From NCBI GenBank assembly GCA_017462795.1, contig JAFTQL010000049.1, forward strand, positions 1-46,311: a stretch of DNA of 46,311 nucleotides, in the 5' to 3' direction. The notes beneath the pieces were generated by a model, which had not been told where the DNA came from, did not search any database, and saw only the letters and a list, made by a program, of their open reading frames with translations. Below are positions 32,189 through 40,974 of this stretch, in pieces. The DNA is from Clostridia bacterium. Lineage in GTDB: Bacteria; Bacillota; Clostridia; Oscillospirales; CAG-272. Numbering within the stretch: position 1 is the stretch's first letter; each line of letters starts with the position of its first letter. Made by a program: the position numbers and the translations under genes.

Positions 32189-35100
32189 GCAGCTAATCAA
32201 GGAACAACATTACTCAAGGTAACACAATTTTCAAAGGACATAAGCATGAAAAGCAAGGAGGTGCTTGAGGTACTTGCATCCAAAGGCATCACTCCCAAAT
32301 CTCAGGCGACTCTCGATCCCGCTCAGTTTGAGGTCCTTTTTGATACACTCACAAAGGATAACCAGATCGACAACATAGGAAATTATCTTGACGGCGTTAC
32401 CTATATTCCGTCCAAGAAAAAGACGGCTGCCGCAAAGCCTGCAAAGGCTGTTGCAACAACCGAAGAGAAGCCGGAAAAGCAAGATAAACCGGAAAATAAG
32501 GAAGAGCCGCAGAAGGCGGCGGAGCAGAGCAGCGTAAAGAGTGCCGATGCGGCTCAGACTCCCAAGAAAGAGATCAAAGATAACAAAGAAATTAAAGAAA
32601 TCAAAGAAGTCAAAGAGACAAAAGAAGTCAAAGAGACAAAAGAAGTAAAAGAGCCTAAGGAATTTAAGGAGATAAAGGAAGAAAAGCCTGTGGCGGAGAA
32701 GAAGGATGCCGAAGCAAAGCAGACCGCTCCCGCTCCCAAGGCAGAGCCTGCTCCCGCAAAGGCGGAGCCAAAGTCTGCGGATAAGCCGGCTGAAAAGCCC
32801 GTCGAGAAGGTTGAGAGCAAGCCTGTCGAGAAGTCCGCGCAAAGGACAGAGGCAAAGCCCTTTGAAAGACCCGCGCAGAGACAGGGCAATGATTTCAGAA
32901 GCAATAATGACTTCAGAAATAATGACAGAAATAATGACAGAAATAATGACAGAAATAATGACAGAGGCAACAGACCCTTTGGAAATAATCAAGGACAAAG
33001 ACCCGCACAGGGACAGAGACCTGCACAGGGCGGTCAGTTTGGCGGTACGGGCAATCAGTTTGACCGTAATCGCTCGGGAGACCGTTTTGCCAACAATAAT
33101 AACGGCGGCGGATTTGCACAGAGAGGCGGACAGCAGAGACCTCAGGGTCAGGGTCATTTCGGCGGCAACTCATGGGATAATGATGACAGACAGCACAGCG
33201 CTCCCAGAGAAAAGTTCAAGCCCCAGCCCATCGTCCGCAGTCAGACCGCCAAGGGCGACGAAGCACCCAAGCAGAGAGGCGCTACCCGTGTCGTTGACAT
33301 GAGAGCGGGATCTGTGGATCTTTCCAAGTACGATGAGAGACTTGACAATTTCGTACCCGATTCCGTAGCCGATGCGAGAGGCGGCAACCAGCGAGTCAAG
33401 AAGCAGGCTCCCGGCCGTATGCAGCAGGGCTTTGGCGGTAAGGGCAAAGATAAATTCAAGGGCAAGAAGTCGTCTCAGCCCGTGACCAAAGCGCCCACAA
33501 GTGTAACGCTTCCCGAGGAGATCATGGTAAGCGATCTTGCATCGCGCCTTAAGGTCACATCGGCAGAGGTGGTCAAGAGACTTATGCTCCTCGGTATGAT
33601 GGTTACCGTAAACCAGACTGTTGACTATGACACGGCGGCTATAGTTGCCGATGAGATGGGTATTGCCACAACCAAGGAGGTCGTGGTCACCATTGAGGAG
33701 AGACTTTTCGACGAGGAAGAGGACAGCGAGGACAATCTCGTTGGAAGAGCGCCGGTCGTATGTGTTATGGGACACGTTGACCATGGTAAAACATCTATCC
33801 TCGATGCTATTCGTCATACCAGTGTCACCACTGGAGAGGCGGGTGGTATTACTCAGCATATCGGTGCTTACCGCGTAAAGGCAAACGGACAGGATATAAC
33901 CTTCCTTGATACCCCCGGACATGAAGCCTTTACCGCAATGCGTGCAAGAGGCGCGCAGGCTACAGATATCGCAATACTTGTCGTTGCGGCTGATGACGGA
34001 ATCATGCCCCAGACCATTGAGGCTATCAACCATGCCAAGGCAGCAGGTATCGATATAATCGTCGCTATCAACAAGATGGATAAGCCCACCGCAAATCCCG
34101 ACGCTGTAAAGCAGGAGCTTACCAAATACGACCTCGTTCCCGAGGAATGGGGCGGAGATGTTATCTGCGTTCCCGTATCGGCTCTCACGGGCTTTGGTAT
34201 TTCCGACCTTCTTGAAAACGTACTTCTCGTTGCGGAGGTCAAGGAGCTTAAAGCCAATCCCAAGCGAAGAGCCAAGGGTATCGTTATCGAGGCAAAGCTT
34301 GATAAGGGAAGAGGTCCTGTGGCTACGGTACTTGTTCAGAACGGTACGCTTCGTAACGGCGATATAGTTATCGCGGGTACATCCGTAGGACACGTAAGAG
34401 CTATGACTGACCACAACGGAAGAAATCTCAAGGAAGCAGGTCCTTCTGTTCCCGTTGAGATCATCGGTCTTGCCGAGGTTCCTTCTTCGGGTGATGAGTT
34501 CAATGTGGTTGCTGATGAGAGAATGGCAAGAGAACTTGCTGATCAGAGAAGGGAAAAGGCGAAGGAAGAGGTATTCAAGGCTAACGCGCGCGCTAATCTC
34601 AATGACCTGTTCGCGCAGATATCCGAGGGCGTAAAGCAGCTTAATATTATTGTAAAGGCAGACGTCGGCGGCTCTGCTGAGGCTGTAAAGCAGTCACTTG
34701 AAAAGATCTCGAACGAGGAAGTAAAGGTCTGTGTTATCCATGCTGCCGCGGGCGGTATCCGTGAGGGTGACGTAACCTTTGCGGCGGCTTCAAACGCTAT
34801 CATTGTTGGATTTAACGTCCGTCCCGATAAGGTGGCTATCGATAGCGCGGAAAGACAGAATGTTGAGATACGTACCTATCGCGTTATCTATGACTGTATA
34901 AATGAGATCACCGACGCTATGAAGGGTATGCTTGCTACTCTGTTCAAGGAGGTTCTCCTTGGTCATGCCGAGGTAAGACAGACGATCCATGTTCCCAATG
35001 TCGGAACTATTGCGGGATCTTATGTTCAGGATGGTAAGGTCACACGCGCTGCTATGATCCGTGTCGTTCGTGACGGTGTTGTTATTTTCGAGGATAAGAT

Positions 35101-35239
35101 ATCCTCTCTCCGCCGTTTCAAGGACGATGTTAAGGAAGTTGCGCAGGGCTATGAGTGCGGTATCGGTCTTGATCGTTTCAACGATATCAAGGTCGGAGAT
35201 GTGCTTGAGGCGTACGTTATGGAAGAGATCGCAAGATAA
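32186..35239 (+). CDS. infB: Translation initiation factor IF-2
   Basis: A GTPase of about 1017 residues delivering initiator tRNA to the 30S subunit. After a first IF2_N domain ([26 protein letters not shown]) comes a very long disordered linker (about residues 75-420) with KETKEVKE, Pro/Ala/Lys and NNDR repeats. A second IF2_N domain follows ([29 protein letters not shown]). The G domain has GHVDHGKT (about 529), [17 protein letters not shown] and [11 protein letters not shown], followed by domains II-IV. A GTG at 32177 is an alternative start; the ATG at 32186 has GGTGA seven bases upstream. rbfA does not follow; the operon ends here. Confidence 0.96.
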   Translation: MAANQGTTLLKVTQFSKDISMKSKEVLEVLASKGITPKSQATLDPAQFEVLFDTLTKDNQIDNIGNYLDGVTYIPSKKKTAAAKPAKAVATTEEKPEKQDKPENKEEPQKAAEQSSVKSADAAQTPKKEIKDNKEIKEIKEVKETKEVKETKEVKEPKEFKEIKEEKPVAEKKDAEAKQTAPAPKAEPAPAKAEPKSADKPAEKPVEKVESKPVEKSAQRTEAKPFERPAQRQGNDFRSNNDFRNNDRNNDRNNDRNNDRGNRPFGNNQGQRPAQGQRPAQGGQFGGTGNQFDRNRSGDRFANNNNGGGFAQRGGQQRPQGQGHFGGNSWDNDDRQHSAPREKFKPQPIVRSQTAKGDEAPKQRGATRVVDMRAGSVDLSKYDERLDNFVPDSVADARGGNQRVKKQAPGRMQQGFGGKGKDKFKGKKSSQPVTKAPTSVTLPEEIMVSDLASRLKVTSAEVVKRLMLLGMMVTVNQTVDYDTAAIVADEMGIATTKEVVVTIEERLFDEEEDSEDNLVGRAPVVCVMGHVDHGKTSILDAIRHTSVTTGEAGGITQHIGAYRVKANGQDITFLDTPGHEAFTAMRARGAQATDIAILVVAADDGIMPQTIEAINHAKAAGIDIIVAINKMDKPTANPDAVKQELTKYDLVPEEWGGDVICVPVSALTGFGISDLLENVLLVAEVKELKANPKRRAKGIVIEAKLDKGRGPVATVLVQNGTLRNGDIVIAGTSVGHVRAMTDHNGRNLKEAGPSVPVEIIGLAEVPSSGDEFNVVADERMARELADQRREKAKEEVFKANARANLNDLFAQISEGVKQLNIIVKADVGGSAEAVKQSLEKISNEEVKVCVIHAAAGGIREGDVTFAAASNAIIVGFNVRPDKVAIDSAERQNVEIRTYRVIYDCINEITDAMKGMLATLFKEVLLGHAEVRQTIHVPNVGTIAGSYVQDGKVTRAAMIRVVRDGVVIFEDKISSLRRFKDDVKEVAQGYECGIGLDRFNDIKVGDVLEAYVMEEIAR
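32587..32650 (+). repeat. KETKEVKE coding repeat in infB
   Basis: Short repeated units, including two close copies of GTCAAAGAGACAAAAGAA, encode a Lys/Glu/Thr/Val-rich segment in the linker of IF-2. Confidence 0.7.
32915..32962 (+). repeat. Four 12-bp tandem repeats in infB
   Basis: AGAAATAATGAC is repeated four times without mismatch and encodes an Arg-Asn-Asn-Asp repeat in the disordered linker. Such perfect units are prone to copy-number change between strains. Confidence 0.9.
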
Positions 35240-35257
35240 ATTTGATAAATCATCCCC

Positions 35258-35286
35258 AAAAGGCTGTTGCGGCGCAACAGCCTTTT
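35258..35286 (+). terminator. Terminator after infB
   Basis: AAAAGGCTGTTGC and its complement pair into a 13-bp stem with a 3-base loop (GGC), ending in TTTT. Confidence 0.9.
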
Positions 35287-35363
35287 GTGTTAAAAAAGTT
35301 ATATTTGCTGAATGCTAAGCACGAGCACCGTATTTTCCTCCCGTATACTCCGACAGATCACAA

Positions 35364-35417
35364 TTTGTAAATTACAAAATAACCATTTGTCGTGACAATG
35401 CAATATTTTCTATTGCA
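35364..35417. promoter_or_regulatory. Cluster of three palindromes upstream of the sugar isomerase-like gene
   Basis: Three inverted repeats lie in a row: TTTGTAA-A-TTACAAA (35364-35378), TTGTC-GT-GACAA (35387-35398) and TGCAATA-TTTTC-TATTGCA (35399-35417). The last overlaps the -35 box (35413-35418). They are candidate operators. Confidence 0.55.
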
Positions 35418-35441
35418 AAATTGTGGGGAATGTGGTATAAT
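35413..35441 (+). promoter_or_regulatory. Promoter of the sugar isomerase-like gene
   Basis: TTGCAA (35413-35418), 17 bases, TATAAT (35436-35441). The spacer end and -10 closely resemble the rimP promoter. Confidence 0.8.
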
Positions 35442-35476
35442 TCAGATAGCAATATACCAGCGAAAGGAGATAAAAA

Positions 35477-36301
35477 ATGAAGCTTGGTTCAAATATGGGG
35501 ATATTTAATTGCTATGGTGAGGAAAAGTACAAGCGAATGAAGGAGTTCGGCTTTGATTTTGCCGATGTTGTTATAGACGGAGTGCTGCGGGGAATGACCG
35601 AGAAAGAATATTCAGATAAGATACTGCACGAAAAGAAGCTTGCCGATGAGGCGGGGGTTACTATATGGCAGGCACACGGTCCATGGAGATACCCGCCCCA
35701 CGATGAGACAGAGGAGCTTCGCGCCGAGCGAGCGGAGGTCATGCGGCGCGCTATCAGATGCGCGGCAATGATAGACTGCAAGTATTGGGTGATCCACCCT
35801 CTTATGCCATTTGGTCCGAATGACGATTTTGATACAGAGCAATTCTTTAAGATAAATTATGATTTCTTCCGTGCGCTGTTGCCCACAGCCAAGGAAAACG
35901 GAGTTACAATTTGCTTTGAGAATATGCCCATGACCAAACTGTCTATATCTTCGCCTGAAAAAACGCTGGAGTTCATACGGGCTATCAATGACGATAATTT
36001 CAAGATGTGTCTTGATACGGGACATTGCTCACGTTTGGGTATCTCTCCTGCTGATGCGGTTCGTCTTGCGGGAGCTGACATGAAGGTCATGCACGTTCAC
36101 GATAACCTTGGAGATCACGACTCCCATATGCCTATGCTTACGGGTATAATCGATTGGAAGGCGTATTACGATGCTCTTGTCGAGATAGGCTTTGACGGTG
36201 TGTTCAGCCTTGAGGTCGGTTGGGGAGATTTTATTCGCAATGCCTCCAATGATGTAAAGCTGAAGGCTCTGAAGGCTATTGTGGATGATATAGTAAAATG
36301 A
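35477..36301 (+). CDS. Sugar phosphate isomerase/epimerase-like TIM barrel
   Basis: A 274-residue protein of the xylose-isomerase-like TIM-barrel superfamily (AP endonuclease family 2 fold). Strand-end motifs carry the usual metal and substrate ligands: WQAHGPW, YWVIHPLMPFG, VTICFENMP (Glu near 147), KMCLDTGHCSRLG, MKVMHVHDN and GVFSLEVGWG (Glu near 246). The exact sugar or inositol substrate is unknown. AAAGGAG lies seven bases before the ATG. It stands alone, with a palindrome-rich promoter, and converges on an AraC-type regulator with which it shares a bidirectional terminator. Confidence 0.88.
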   Translation: MKLGSNMGIFNCYGEEKYKRMKEFGFDFADVVIDGVLRGMTEKEYSDKILHEKKLADEAGVTIWQAHGPWRYPPHDETEELRAERAEVMRRAIRCAAMIDCKYWVIHPLMPFGPNDDFDTEQFFKINYDFFRALLPTAKENGVTICFENMPMTKLSISSPEKTLEFIRAINDDNFKMCLDTGHCSRLGISPADAVRLAGADMKVMHVHDNLGDHDSHMPMLTGIIDWKAYYDALVEIGFDGVFSLEVGWGDFIRNASNDVKLKALKAIVDDIVK

Positions 36302-36344
36302 TACAAAAAAGTGTTGCGCTTGACACGCAACACTTTTTTTGTAT
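36301..36344. terminator. Bidirectional terminator between the isomerase and AraC genes
   Basis: GTGTTGCG and CGCAACAC, extended by A and T runs on both sides, form a long stem with a 7-base loop between two convergent genes. Confidence 0.9.
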
Positions 36345-36370
36345 CTATATTTCTATCAAAATACGTCTTA

Positions 36371-37159
36371 TTAACCTATTTTTCTGCTCTTATTGGCAAA
36401 TTCTGTGGGAGTAAGACCTGTTGTGGACTTAAATACCTTACAGAAATACGAGGAATTGGCAAAGCCCACGGATATGGCGATATCCTCTATAGAGCCTGAG
36501 GAGTTGACAAGCAGCTCCTTGGCTTTTTCTATTCTGTAATTCTGTATGTATTTTGCGGGTGGAACCTGGAACACCGAGATAAAGATACTGCGGTAATATG
36601 TCTCTCCGATTCCGGACATTTTGGCAAGAGCGGGGGTATAGAGATCCTCACGGCGATAGTTTGCTTCGATATACTTGACCGATCTGTGTATCAGACGGTA
36701 TTTGCCCGCAAGGGAATATACGGAGGAATGTATTGTGGATATCTGAGTTATAAGTGTGTAAAGCTCTGACAGGCATTTTGAATGGTAAGCGGGTCCCTTG
36801 AGCTTCCAGAAGTGAAGCACGCTCTTTGCGGTGGACACGATCTCCCGGTCATTATTTATAAAAAATTCGCACATAGTTCCTGTGTCCGCATCTTTCGGAC
36901 AGTCAAACTCAATAATGACGCACTCGCCTGATCTTTGCACATACATAGAGTATTCGGTGCCTGCGGGAAGATAGAGGATAGTATTGGGATCAGCTTTGTA
37001 TTTTTTGTTACCTGACGTATATTCGGATTCTCCTTTCTTTTTTATTATAAGAGCCGAATGCTTGGCTGTGGCGCTTCCCTCGGTATCCTCGGGGAGAGTA
37101 TAGCTGTATACGTCGCAGATCTTTGAAACTATAAGATTTGATATGTCGAATTTTTTCAT
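36371..37159 (-). CDS. AraC-family transcriptional regulator
   Basis: A 262-residue regulator. The N-terminal half looks like a cupin ligand-binding domain (SALIIKKKGESEYTSGNKKYKADPNTILYLPAGTEYSMYV). The C-terminal region from about 160 holds the two AraC-type helix-turn-helix motifs (LYTPALAKMSGIGETYYRSIFISVF, then SIEDIAISVGFANSSYFCKVFKSTTGLTPTEF). AAGGA lies eight bases before the ATG. The convergent neighbour, a sugar isomerase-like gene with palindromes in its promoter, is a plausible but unproven target. The ligand is probably a sugar (inference). Confidence 0.93.
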   Translation of the reverse strand: MKKFDISNLIVSKICDVYSYTLPEDTEGSATAKHSALIIKKKGESEYTSGNKKYKADPNTILYLPAGTEYSMYVQRSGECVIIEFDCPKDADTGTMCEFFINNDREIVSTAKSVLHFWKLKGPAYHSKCLSELYTLITQISTIHSSVYSLAGKYRLIHRSVKYIEANYRREDLYTPALAKMSGIGETYYRSIFISVFQVPPAKYIQNYRIEKAKELLVNSSGSIEDIAISVGFANSSYFCKVFKSTTGLTPTEFANKSRKIG

Positions 37160-37238
37160 TACAACCGTCCTTGCTATAAAATTATATAAAATAACATCAC
37201 ATATAAATTAGCGATTAAACAGGAAAATTATTATAAAT

Positions 37239-37267
37239 ATTATATCATAAATACGATTTTTTGTCAA
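37239..37267 (-). promoter_or_regulatory. Consensus promoter of the AraC-family gene
   Basis: TTGACA (37262-37267), 17 bases, TATAAT (37239-37244) on the minus strand, giving a leader of about 70 bases. Confidence 0.8.
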
Positions 37268-37311
37268 TATATGTCGCAAAATATTATGAAATAAAAATTA
37301 CAATACATAAA

Positions 37312-37333
37312 AAGGAGTCGCGGGCGACTCCTT
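37312..37333 (-). terminator. Terminator of the Cys-rich helical protein gene
   Basis: AAGGAGTCG and CGACTCCTT pair around CGGG and are followed by TTT in the minus direction, just past the stop at 37340. Confidence 0.8.
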
Positions 37334-37339
37334 GGTATA

Positions 37340-37819
37340 TTAAAGGAAGCTTTTAAGCTTTTCAACTGTCTTTTCCTGAAAGCTTACTACCGATCGTGCG
37401 AGGGACAGCGCGCTTTCTGTGCAATTGGAATTTTCATAGTCTCTCACGAGTCTTATGGTATCGGTGATGCACATTGTTGCGTCCTCGATCATCATCTGAG
37501 CAAGATGAGCGTCCGATGAATCGGCAAGCGTATTCATCTCAATTCCTATCTTTGCTGACATCTTTGAGACAACATTGCATGACCTTGCCTCGCCACCGCA
37601 TCTGTCAAGCGCCACCGATACCTTCTCGGAAAAGCAACCGTATTCGTTCAGTTGCGAGGTAAGCTCCGCGGAAAGCTCGGAATTTTTGACCTTTGGAATG
37701 ATGTTAAGAAGTGATTGCTTGGTCGTATTTATGAGCTTGTATAGTCCGTCAAGCAACTCTTCGGTGCAATTTCGTGTTTTTACCTTGGTGTCGTTGTTAT
37801 TACATGCCTCGCTGTTCAT
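37340..37819 (-). CDS. Cys-rich, probably four-helix protein of unknown function
   Basis: A 159-residue protein, nearly all predicted helix by composition, with seven Cys (EACNNND, RNCTEEL, EYGCFSEK, DRCGGEARSCNV, ATMCITD, NSNCTES). The spacing of long amphipathic helices (LLDGLYKLINTTKQSLLNIIPKVKN, SDAHLAQMMIEDATMCITDTIRLVRDYEN) suggests a ferritin-like four-helix bundle of the DUF2383 type. I see no convincing E-ExxH iron ligands, so this is a fold-level guess. CGGAGG lies five bases before the ATG. No signal peptide is seen. Its own promoter is not clear. Confidence 0.6.
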   Translation of the reverse strand: MNSEACNNNDTKVKTRNCTEELLDGLYKLINTTKQSLLNIIPKVKNSELSAELTSQLNEYGCFSEKVSVALDRCGGEARSCNVVSKMSAKIGIEMNTLADSSDAHLAQMMIEDATMCITDTIRLVRDYENSNCTESALSLARSVVSFQEKTVEKLKSFL

Positions 37820-37884
37820 GAAAACCTCCGTGTATCTTTTTGTTTTAGTATTTCACACCGCGACAAAAATATTCAAAAATAAGG

Positions 37885-37914
37885 TTGCATTTTGCGCATG
37901 GAATATGTTATAAT
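37885..37914 (+). promoter_or_regulatory. Promoter of the DUF4317 gene
   Basis: TTGCAT (37885-37890), 18 bases, TATAAT (37909-37914). Confidence 0.6.
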
Positions 37915-37993
37915 ATTAAAATGTGATAACAAACGGTATTTAATTTAGAAATTGCCGTTGGAAATATAAATGAAGAAAATAAGGAGACCTGAA

Positions 37994-39121
37994 ATGACAG
38001 AAAAGGAAATTGCGGAGATACGCCGCAGATTCAGAGCGGATAAAAGTAATATCAGCCATGTTTGCGGCTGTTTTGTAAATGAGAAAAAGGAGATAATCTC
38101 AGAGTTTGACCAAAGCCTTGGCATGATGCCCGAGGATGACGCGGAGGCAATGCTCAAGATACTGAAGAAAACACTCTCAGGCGCACCGGGACGAAATCTG
38201 CTTGACATAGAGTTTTCCACCCAACAGGTGCTTGAGAGTGAGGAGCACAAGCTTCTTTCCGAGCTTCGCGGCACACAGCTGAAGGACAACGAGCTTGTGC
38301 ATCGGCTTTATGACAAGATAATACATACATATGAGACAGACGGCGGCTATCTCATACTTCTCGCATACGACGCATATGATGTTTTTGCCATAAATGCCGA
38401 CGGTGAGAAGGACACCGAGTCCTCAAAGGTATTCAACTATTTCCTTTGCAGTGTGTGTCCCGCAAGAGCCGGAAAGGCGACGCTCAGCTACTATCTCCCC
38501 GGCAAGTGCTTCCGCACGGTCGCGGCTGACACCGTTCTCGGCGCTCCCGAGCTTGGATTTATGTTTCCCGCCTTTGACGACAGAAGCGCAAATATATACG
38601 GCGCGCTGTACTACACAAAGAAGCTTAACGATAGCCATGAGGCGACGGTGGACGCGCTGTTCCGTTCCGAGCTTCCTCTTCCAGCCGCTACTCAGAAAGA
38701 GACTTTCGCGCAGATACTTGAGGAGACCGCCGGAGAGGATTGTAATATGATGCTTGTCCGCACGGTCCATTCCCAAATATGCAATATGCTTGAGGAGCAT
38801 AAGGCGGAGAAGATAGAAGAGCCGCCCGTGCTTACCAAGGAGGATGTTGGCGAGATGCTGCGCTATACGGGCGTACCGGAAGAAAAGGTGGAAAAGTTTG
38901 CCGAGAGATATGACGAGGAATTCGGAAAGGACGCAAGGCTCAACCCAAAGAATATTGCCGACGCAAAGACAATTTCCGTAAAGACCCCCGAAATGACGCT
39001 TAAGGTGAGTGCCGGGAACGGAAGTGTTTTGCAGACCAAGGTGATCGACGGTGTAAAATATATACTCATCCGTGCGGACGGAGAAGTGGAAGTCAACGGA
39101 GTTAACGTACATATTTCCTGA
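37994..39121 (+). CDS. DUF4317 family protein
   Basis: A 375-residue protein resembling the DUF4317 family of unknown function, common in Clostridia. The N-terminus (MTEKEIAEIRRRFRADKSNISHVCGCFVNEKKEIISEFDQ) is the recognisable part, followed by LKKTLSGAPGRNLLDIEFSTQQV and SVCPARAGKATLSYYLP. No signal peptide, membrane helix or catalytic motif is evident. I chose the ATG at 37994, eight bases after AAGGAG; an ATG at 37970 lacks a ribosome binding site. It appears monocistronic. No clear terminator was found after it. Confidence 0.78.
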   Translation: MTEKEIAEIRRRFRADKSNISHVCGCFVNEKKEIISEFDQSLGMMPEDDAEAMLKILKKTLSGAPGRNLLDIEFSTQQVLESEEHKLLSELRGTQLKDNELVHRLYDKIIHTYETDGGYLILLAYDAYDVFAINADGEKDTESSKVFNYFLCSVCPARAGKATLSYYLPGKCFRTVAADTVLGAPELGFMFPAFDDRSANIYGALYYTKKLNDSHEATVDALFRSELPLPAATQKETFAQILEETAGEDCNMMLVRTVHSQICNMLEEHKAEKIEEPPVLTKEDVGEMLRYTGVPEEKVEKFAERYDEEFGKDARLNPKNIADAKTISVKTPEMTLKVSAGNGSVLQTKVIDGVKYILIRADGEVEVNGVNVHIS

Positions 39122-39158
39122 AATGTGAAAAATAAAATTAAAAATTTTCAAAAAACTA

Positions 39159-39187
39159 TTGCAAAATGGGAAACAATATGATATAAT
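39159..39187 (+). promoter_or_regulatory. Promoter of rpmE
   Basis: TTGCAA (39159-39164), 17 bases, TATAAT (39182-39187). Confidence 0.8.
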
Positions 39188-39203
39188 AACCTATGTTTGC
39201 GAA

Positions 39204-39221
39204 CGATGTCAAAGAACATCG
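39204..39221 (+). promoter_or_regulatory. Small hairpin in the rpmE 5' leader
   Basis: CGATGT (39204-39209) and ACATCG (39216-39221) pair around a 6-base loop in the roughly 55-base leader before the rpmE start. Ribosomal protein leaders often carry autoregulatory structures, and L31 leader motifs are known in Bacillota; I cannot confirm a match. Confidence 0.35.
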
Positions 39222-39249
39222 GAATAAAAGAAACGAGGTATTTAGTAAA

Positions 39250-39459
39250 ATGAAGTCCGGAATCCATCCTAATTATGAAGAGTGCGTAATTCGTTGCGCT
39301 TGCGGCGAAACAGTAACAACCAAGTCCACAAAGGGCGGCGAGATGAGAGTTGAAATTTGCTCCAAGTGCCATCCTTTCTTCACCGGTAAGCAGAAGTTTG
39401 TTGATGCCGGCGGACGTGTTGACAAGTTCAAGAAGAGACTTGAAAGTGTTGGCAAGTAA
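39250..39459 (+). CDS. rpmE: Ribosomal protein bL31 (zinc-binding form)
   Basis: A 69-residue ribosomal protein. [50 protein letters not shown] contains Cys16, Cys18, Cys37 and Cys40, the four zinc ligands of the C+ form, which is replaced by a Cys-less paralogue under zinc limitation in many bacteria. I chose the ATG at 39250 (family N-terminus MKxxIHP), with GAGG ten bases upstream; the frame stays open upstream to 39193 but reads through the leader. Confidence 0.96.
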   Translation: MKSGIHPNYEECVIRCACGETVTTKSTKGGEMRVEICSKCHPFFTGKQKFVDAGGRVDKFKKRLESVGK

Positions 39460-39471
39460 TTTTTGAATTAC

Positions 39472-39520
39472 AAAAGGGCAGGTTATGTGTTTTTTGCGCA
39501 TTACCTGCCTTTATTGTTTT
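39472..39520 (+). terminator. Terminator between rpmE and hflX
   Basis: AAAGGGCAGGT pairs with ACCTGCCTTT (one bulged G), with an inner ATGTG/CGCAT stem, then a T-rich stretch including seven T. No clear separate hflX promoter was found, so read-through may feed hflX. Confidence 0.7.
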
Positions 39521-39547
39521 TTTGACCATTATCAAAAGGAGGTCTGT

Positions 39548-40846
39548 ATGTCTGAATTGAAAAATGAAATGCATGACAGGGCGGTGCTTGTGGGGCTTGT
39601 GTACGGTCAGGAGACACAGGAAAGCGTTGACAAGAGCCTTGACGAGCTTGAGCGCCTGCTTGATACCGCTGGCGGAGAATGCGTTGCGAGGCTGACGCAG
39701 AACAAGGATAATCCCGATGTGCGCACTGTTATCGGCAGCGGAAAGGTGGCGGAGCTTGCCTATCTTTGCGCCTGCAATGACGTGACACTTGTGGTGTTCG
39801 ATTGCGAGCTGTCTCCGTCACAGATAAGAAATATTGAAGATGTTGTAGGGGACGGAGTCAGGGTGATCGACCGTTCCATGCTGATACTTGATATTTTTGC
39901 GCTTCATGCCGTAACGGGGGAGGGAAAGCTACAGGTAGAGCTTGCGCAGCTCAAATATACCGCCCCGCGACTTGTGGGACATGGCACGGAACTTTCCCGT
40001 CTCGGAGGCGGAATAGGAACGAGGGGTCCCGGTGAGTCAAAGCTTGAGACTGACCGCCGTCACATGAATCGTCGTATCCACGCCCTTGAGGCGCAGATAG
40101 CCGAGATGGACAAGAACCGCAAGACACAGCGCGCCGCCCGTGACAGAAGCGGTATACCCGAGGTGGCTATAGTGGGCTACACTAACGCGGGCAAATCCAC
40201 ACTTCTCAATCGCCTCACCGACGCGGGCATACTTGCGGAGGATAAGCTTTTTGCCACTCTCGATCCCACAACAAGAAAATTTACGCTCCCTTGCGGAGAA
40301 TCTGTATTGCTCACCGATACTGTCGGATTTATCAACAAGCTGCCTCACCACTTGGTGAGAGCCTTTCGCTCTACTCTTGAGGAGGCATGCAACGCCGATA
40401 TATTGATGATAATTACCGACGCGTCGGATGCCGATTTCAGAGAGCAGCTCGCTGTGACCGAAAAGCTTCTTGAAGAGCTTGGTGCTTCGGGCAAGCCAAT
40501 ACTTTATGTTTTCAACAAGTGTGACAAGGGTATTGCCGAGTTCGGAAGGATAGGCAGGGAGTCTGTTGACAACATTGTATATATATCCGCGCTTACGGGA
40601 CAGGGAATAGAACTGATGGTGGAGAAGCTGGAGGCTATGGTGCTTGCGGATAAGCGCCGTGTGACCTATCTTATTCCTAACAGTGAAGCGGGTGCTCTCA
40701 ATACGCTGTACAAAAACGCTACCGTTGAGTCGGTGGATTACGGCGCGGAGGGAATTACCGTGGTTGCTCTCGCCGACGCCAAAGCAAGAGGAATGATGCG
40801 TAAGTACGCTGTTGATGACATACCTGAGACGGTGGAAGAGGAATAA
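39548..40846 (+). CDS. hflX: Ribosome-associated GTPase HflX
   Basis: A 432-residue GTPase that splits or rescues stalled ribosomes. The N-terminal HflX domain includes DVRTVIGSGKVAELAYLC and FDCELSPSQIRNIED. Then come a coiled region, FSRLGGGIGTRGPGESKLETDRR-type sequence and the G domain: GYTNAGKSTLLNRLT (about 210), DTVGFINKLPHHLVRAFRSTLEEA and NKCD. I chose the ATG at 39548 directly after AAGGAGG; the frame extends upstream into the rpmE terminator. Confidence 0.95.
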   Translation: MSELKNEMHDRAVLVGLVYGQETQESVDKSLDELERLLDTAGGECVARLTQNKDNPDVRTVIGSGKVAELAYLCACNDVTLVVFDCELSPSQIRNIEDVVGDGVRVIDRSMLILDIFALHAVTGEGKLQVELAQLKYTAPRLVGHGTELSRLGGGIGTRGPGESKLETDRRHMNRRIHALEAQIAEMDKNRKTQRAARDRSGIPEVAIVGYTNAGKSTLLNRLTDAGILAEDKLFATLDPTTRKFTLPCGESVLLTDTVGFINKLPHHLVRAFRSTLEEACNADILMIITDASDADFREQLAVTEKLLEELGASGKPILYVFNKCDKGIAEFGRIGRESVDNIVYISALTGQGIELMVEKLEAMVLADKRRVTYLIPNSEAGALNTLYKNATVESVDYGAEGITVVALADAKARGMMRKYAVDDIPETVEEE

Positions 40847-40872
40847 TCGCTTTTAATATTTAAATATGTTGT

Positions 40873-40913
40873 TTCGGAGAAGCTTATCAGATGGCGCTTC
40901 TCCGAATTTTTTT
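40873..40913 (+). terminator. Terminator after hflX
   Basis: TTCGGAGAAGC and GCTTCTCCGAA form an 11-bp stem followed by seven T. Confidence 0.9.
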
Positions 40914-40923
40914 GCGAATATAC

Positions 40924-40952
40924 TTGACAAATAATACTATGTGTGATATAGT
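40924..40952 (+). promoter_or_regulatory. Promoter of padR-DUF1700-DUF4097
   Basis: TTGACA (40924-40929), 17 bases, TATAGT (40947-40952). Confidence 0.8.
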
Positions 40953-40957
40953 ATTAT
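40931..40957. promoter_or_regulatory. Candidate PadR operator spanning the -10 box
   Basis: A perfect 10-bp inverted repeat, ATAATACTAT (40931-40940) and ATAGTATTAT (40948-40957), with a 7-base centre covers the spacer and -10 of the padR promoter. The ACTAT/ATAGT-type halves and position fit autoregulation by a PadR dimer. Confidence 0.7.
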
Positions 40958-40974
40958 GCAATAGGAGGTATGAT

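Noticed and set aside
32231..34414. Two long minus-strand frames (308 and 414 codons) antisense to infB
   Set aside because: One is low-complexity Leu/Ser-rich translation of the repetitive IF-2 linker and the other mirrors conserved GTPase coding sequence; neither has start signals.
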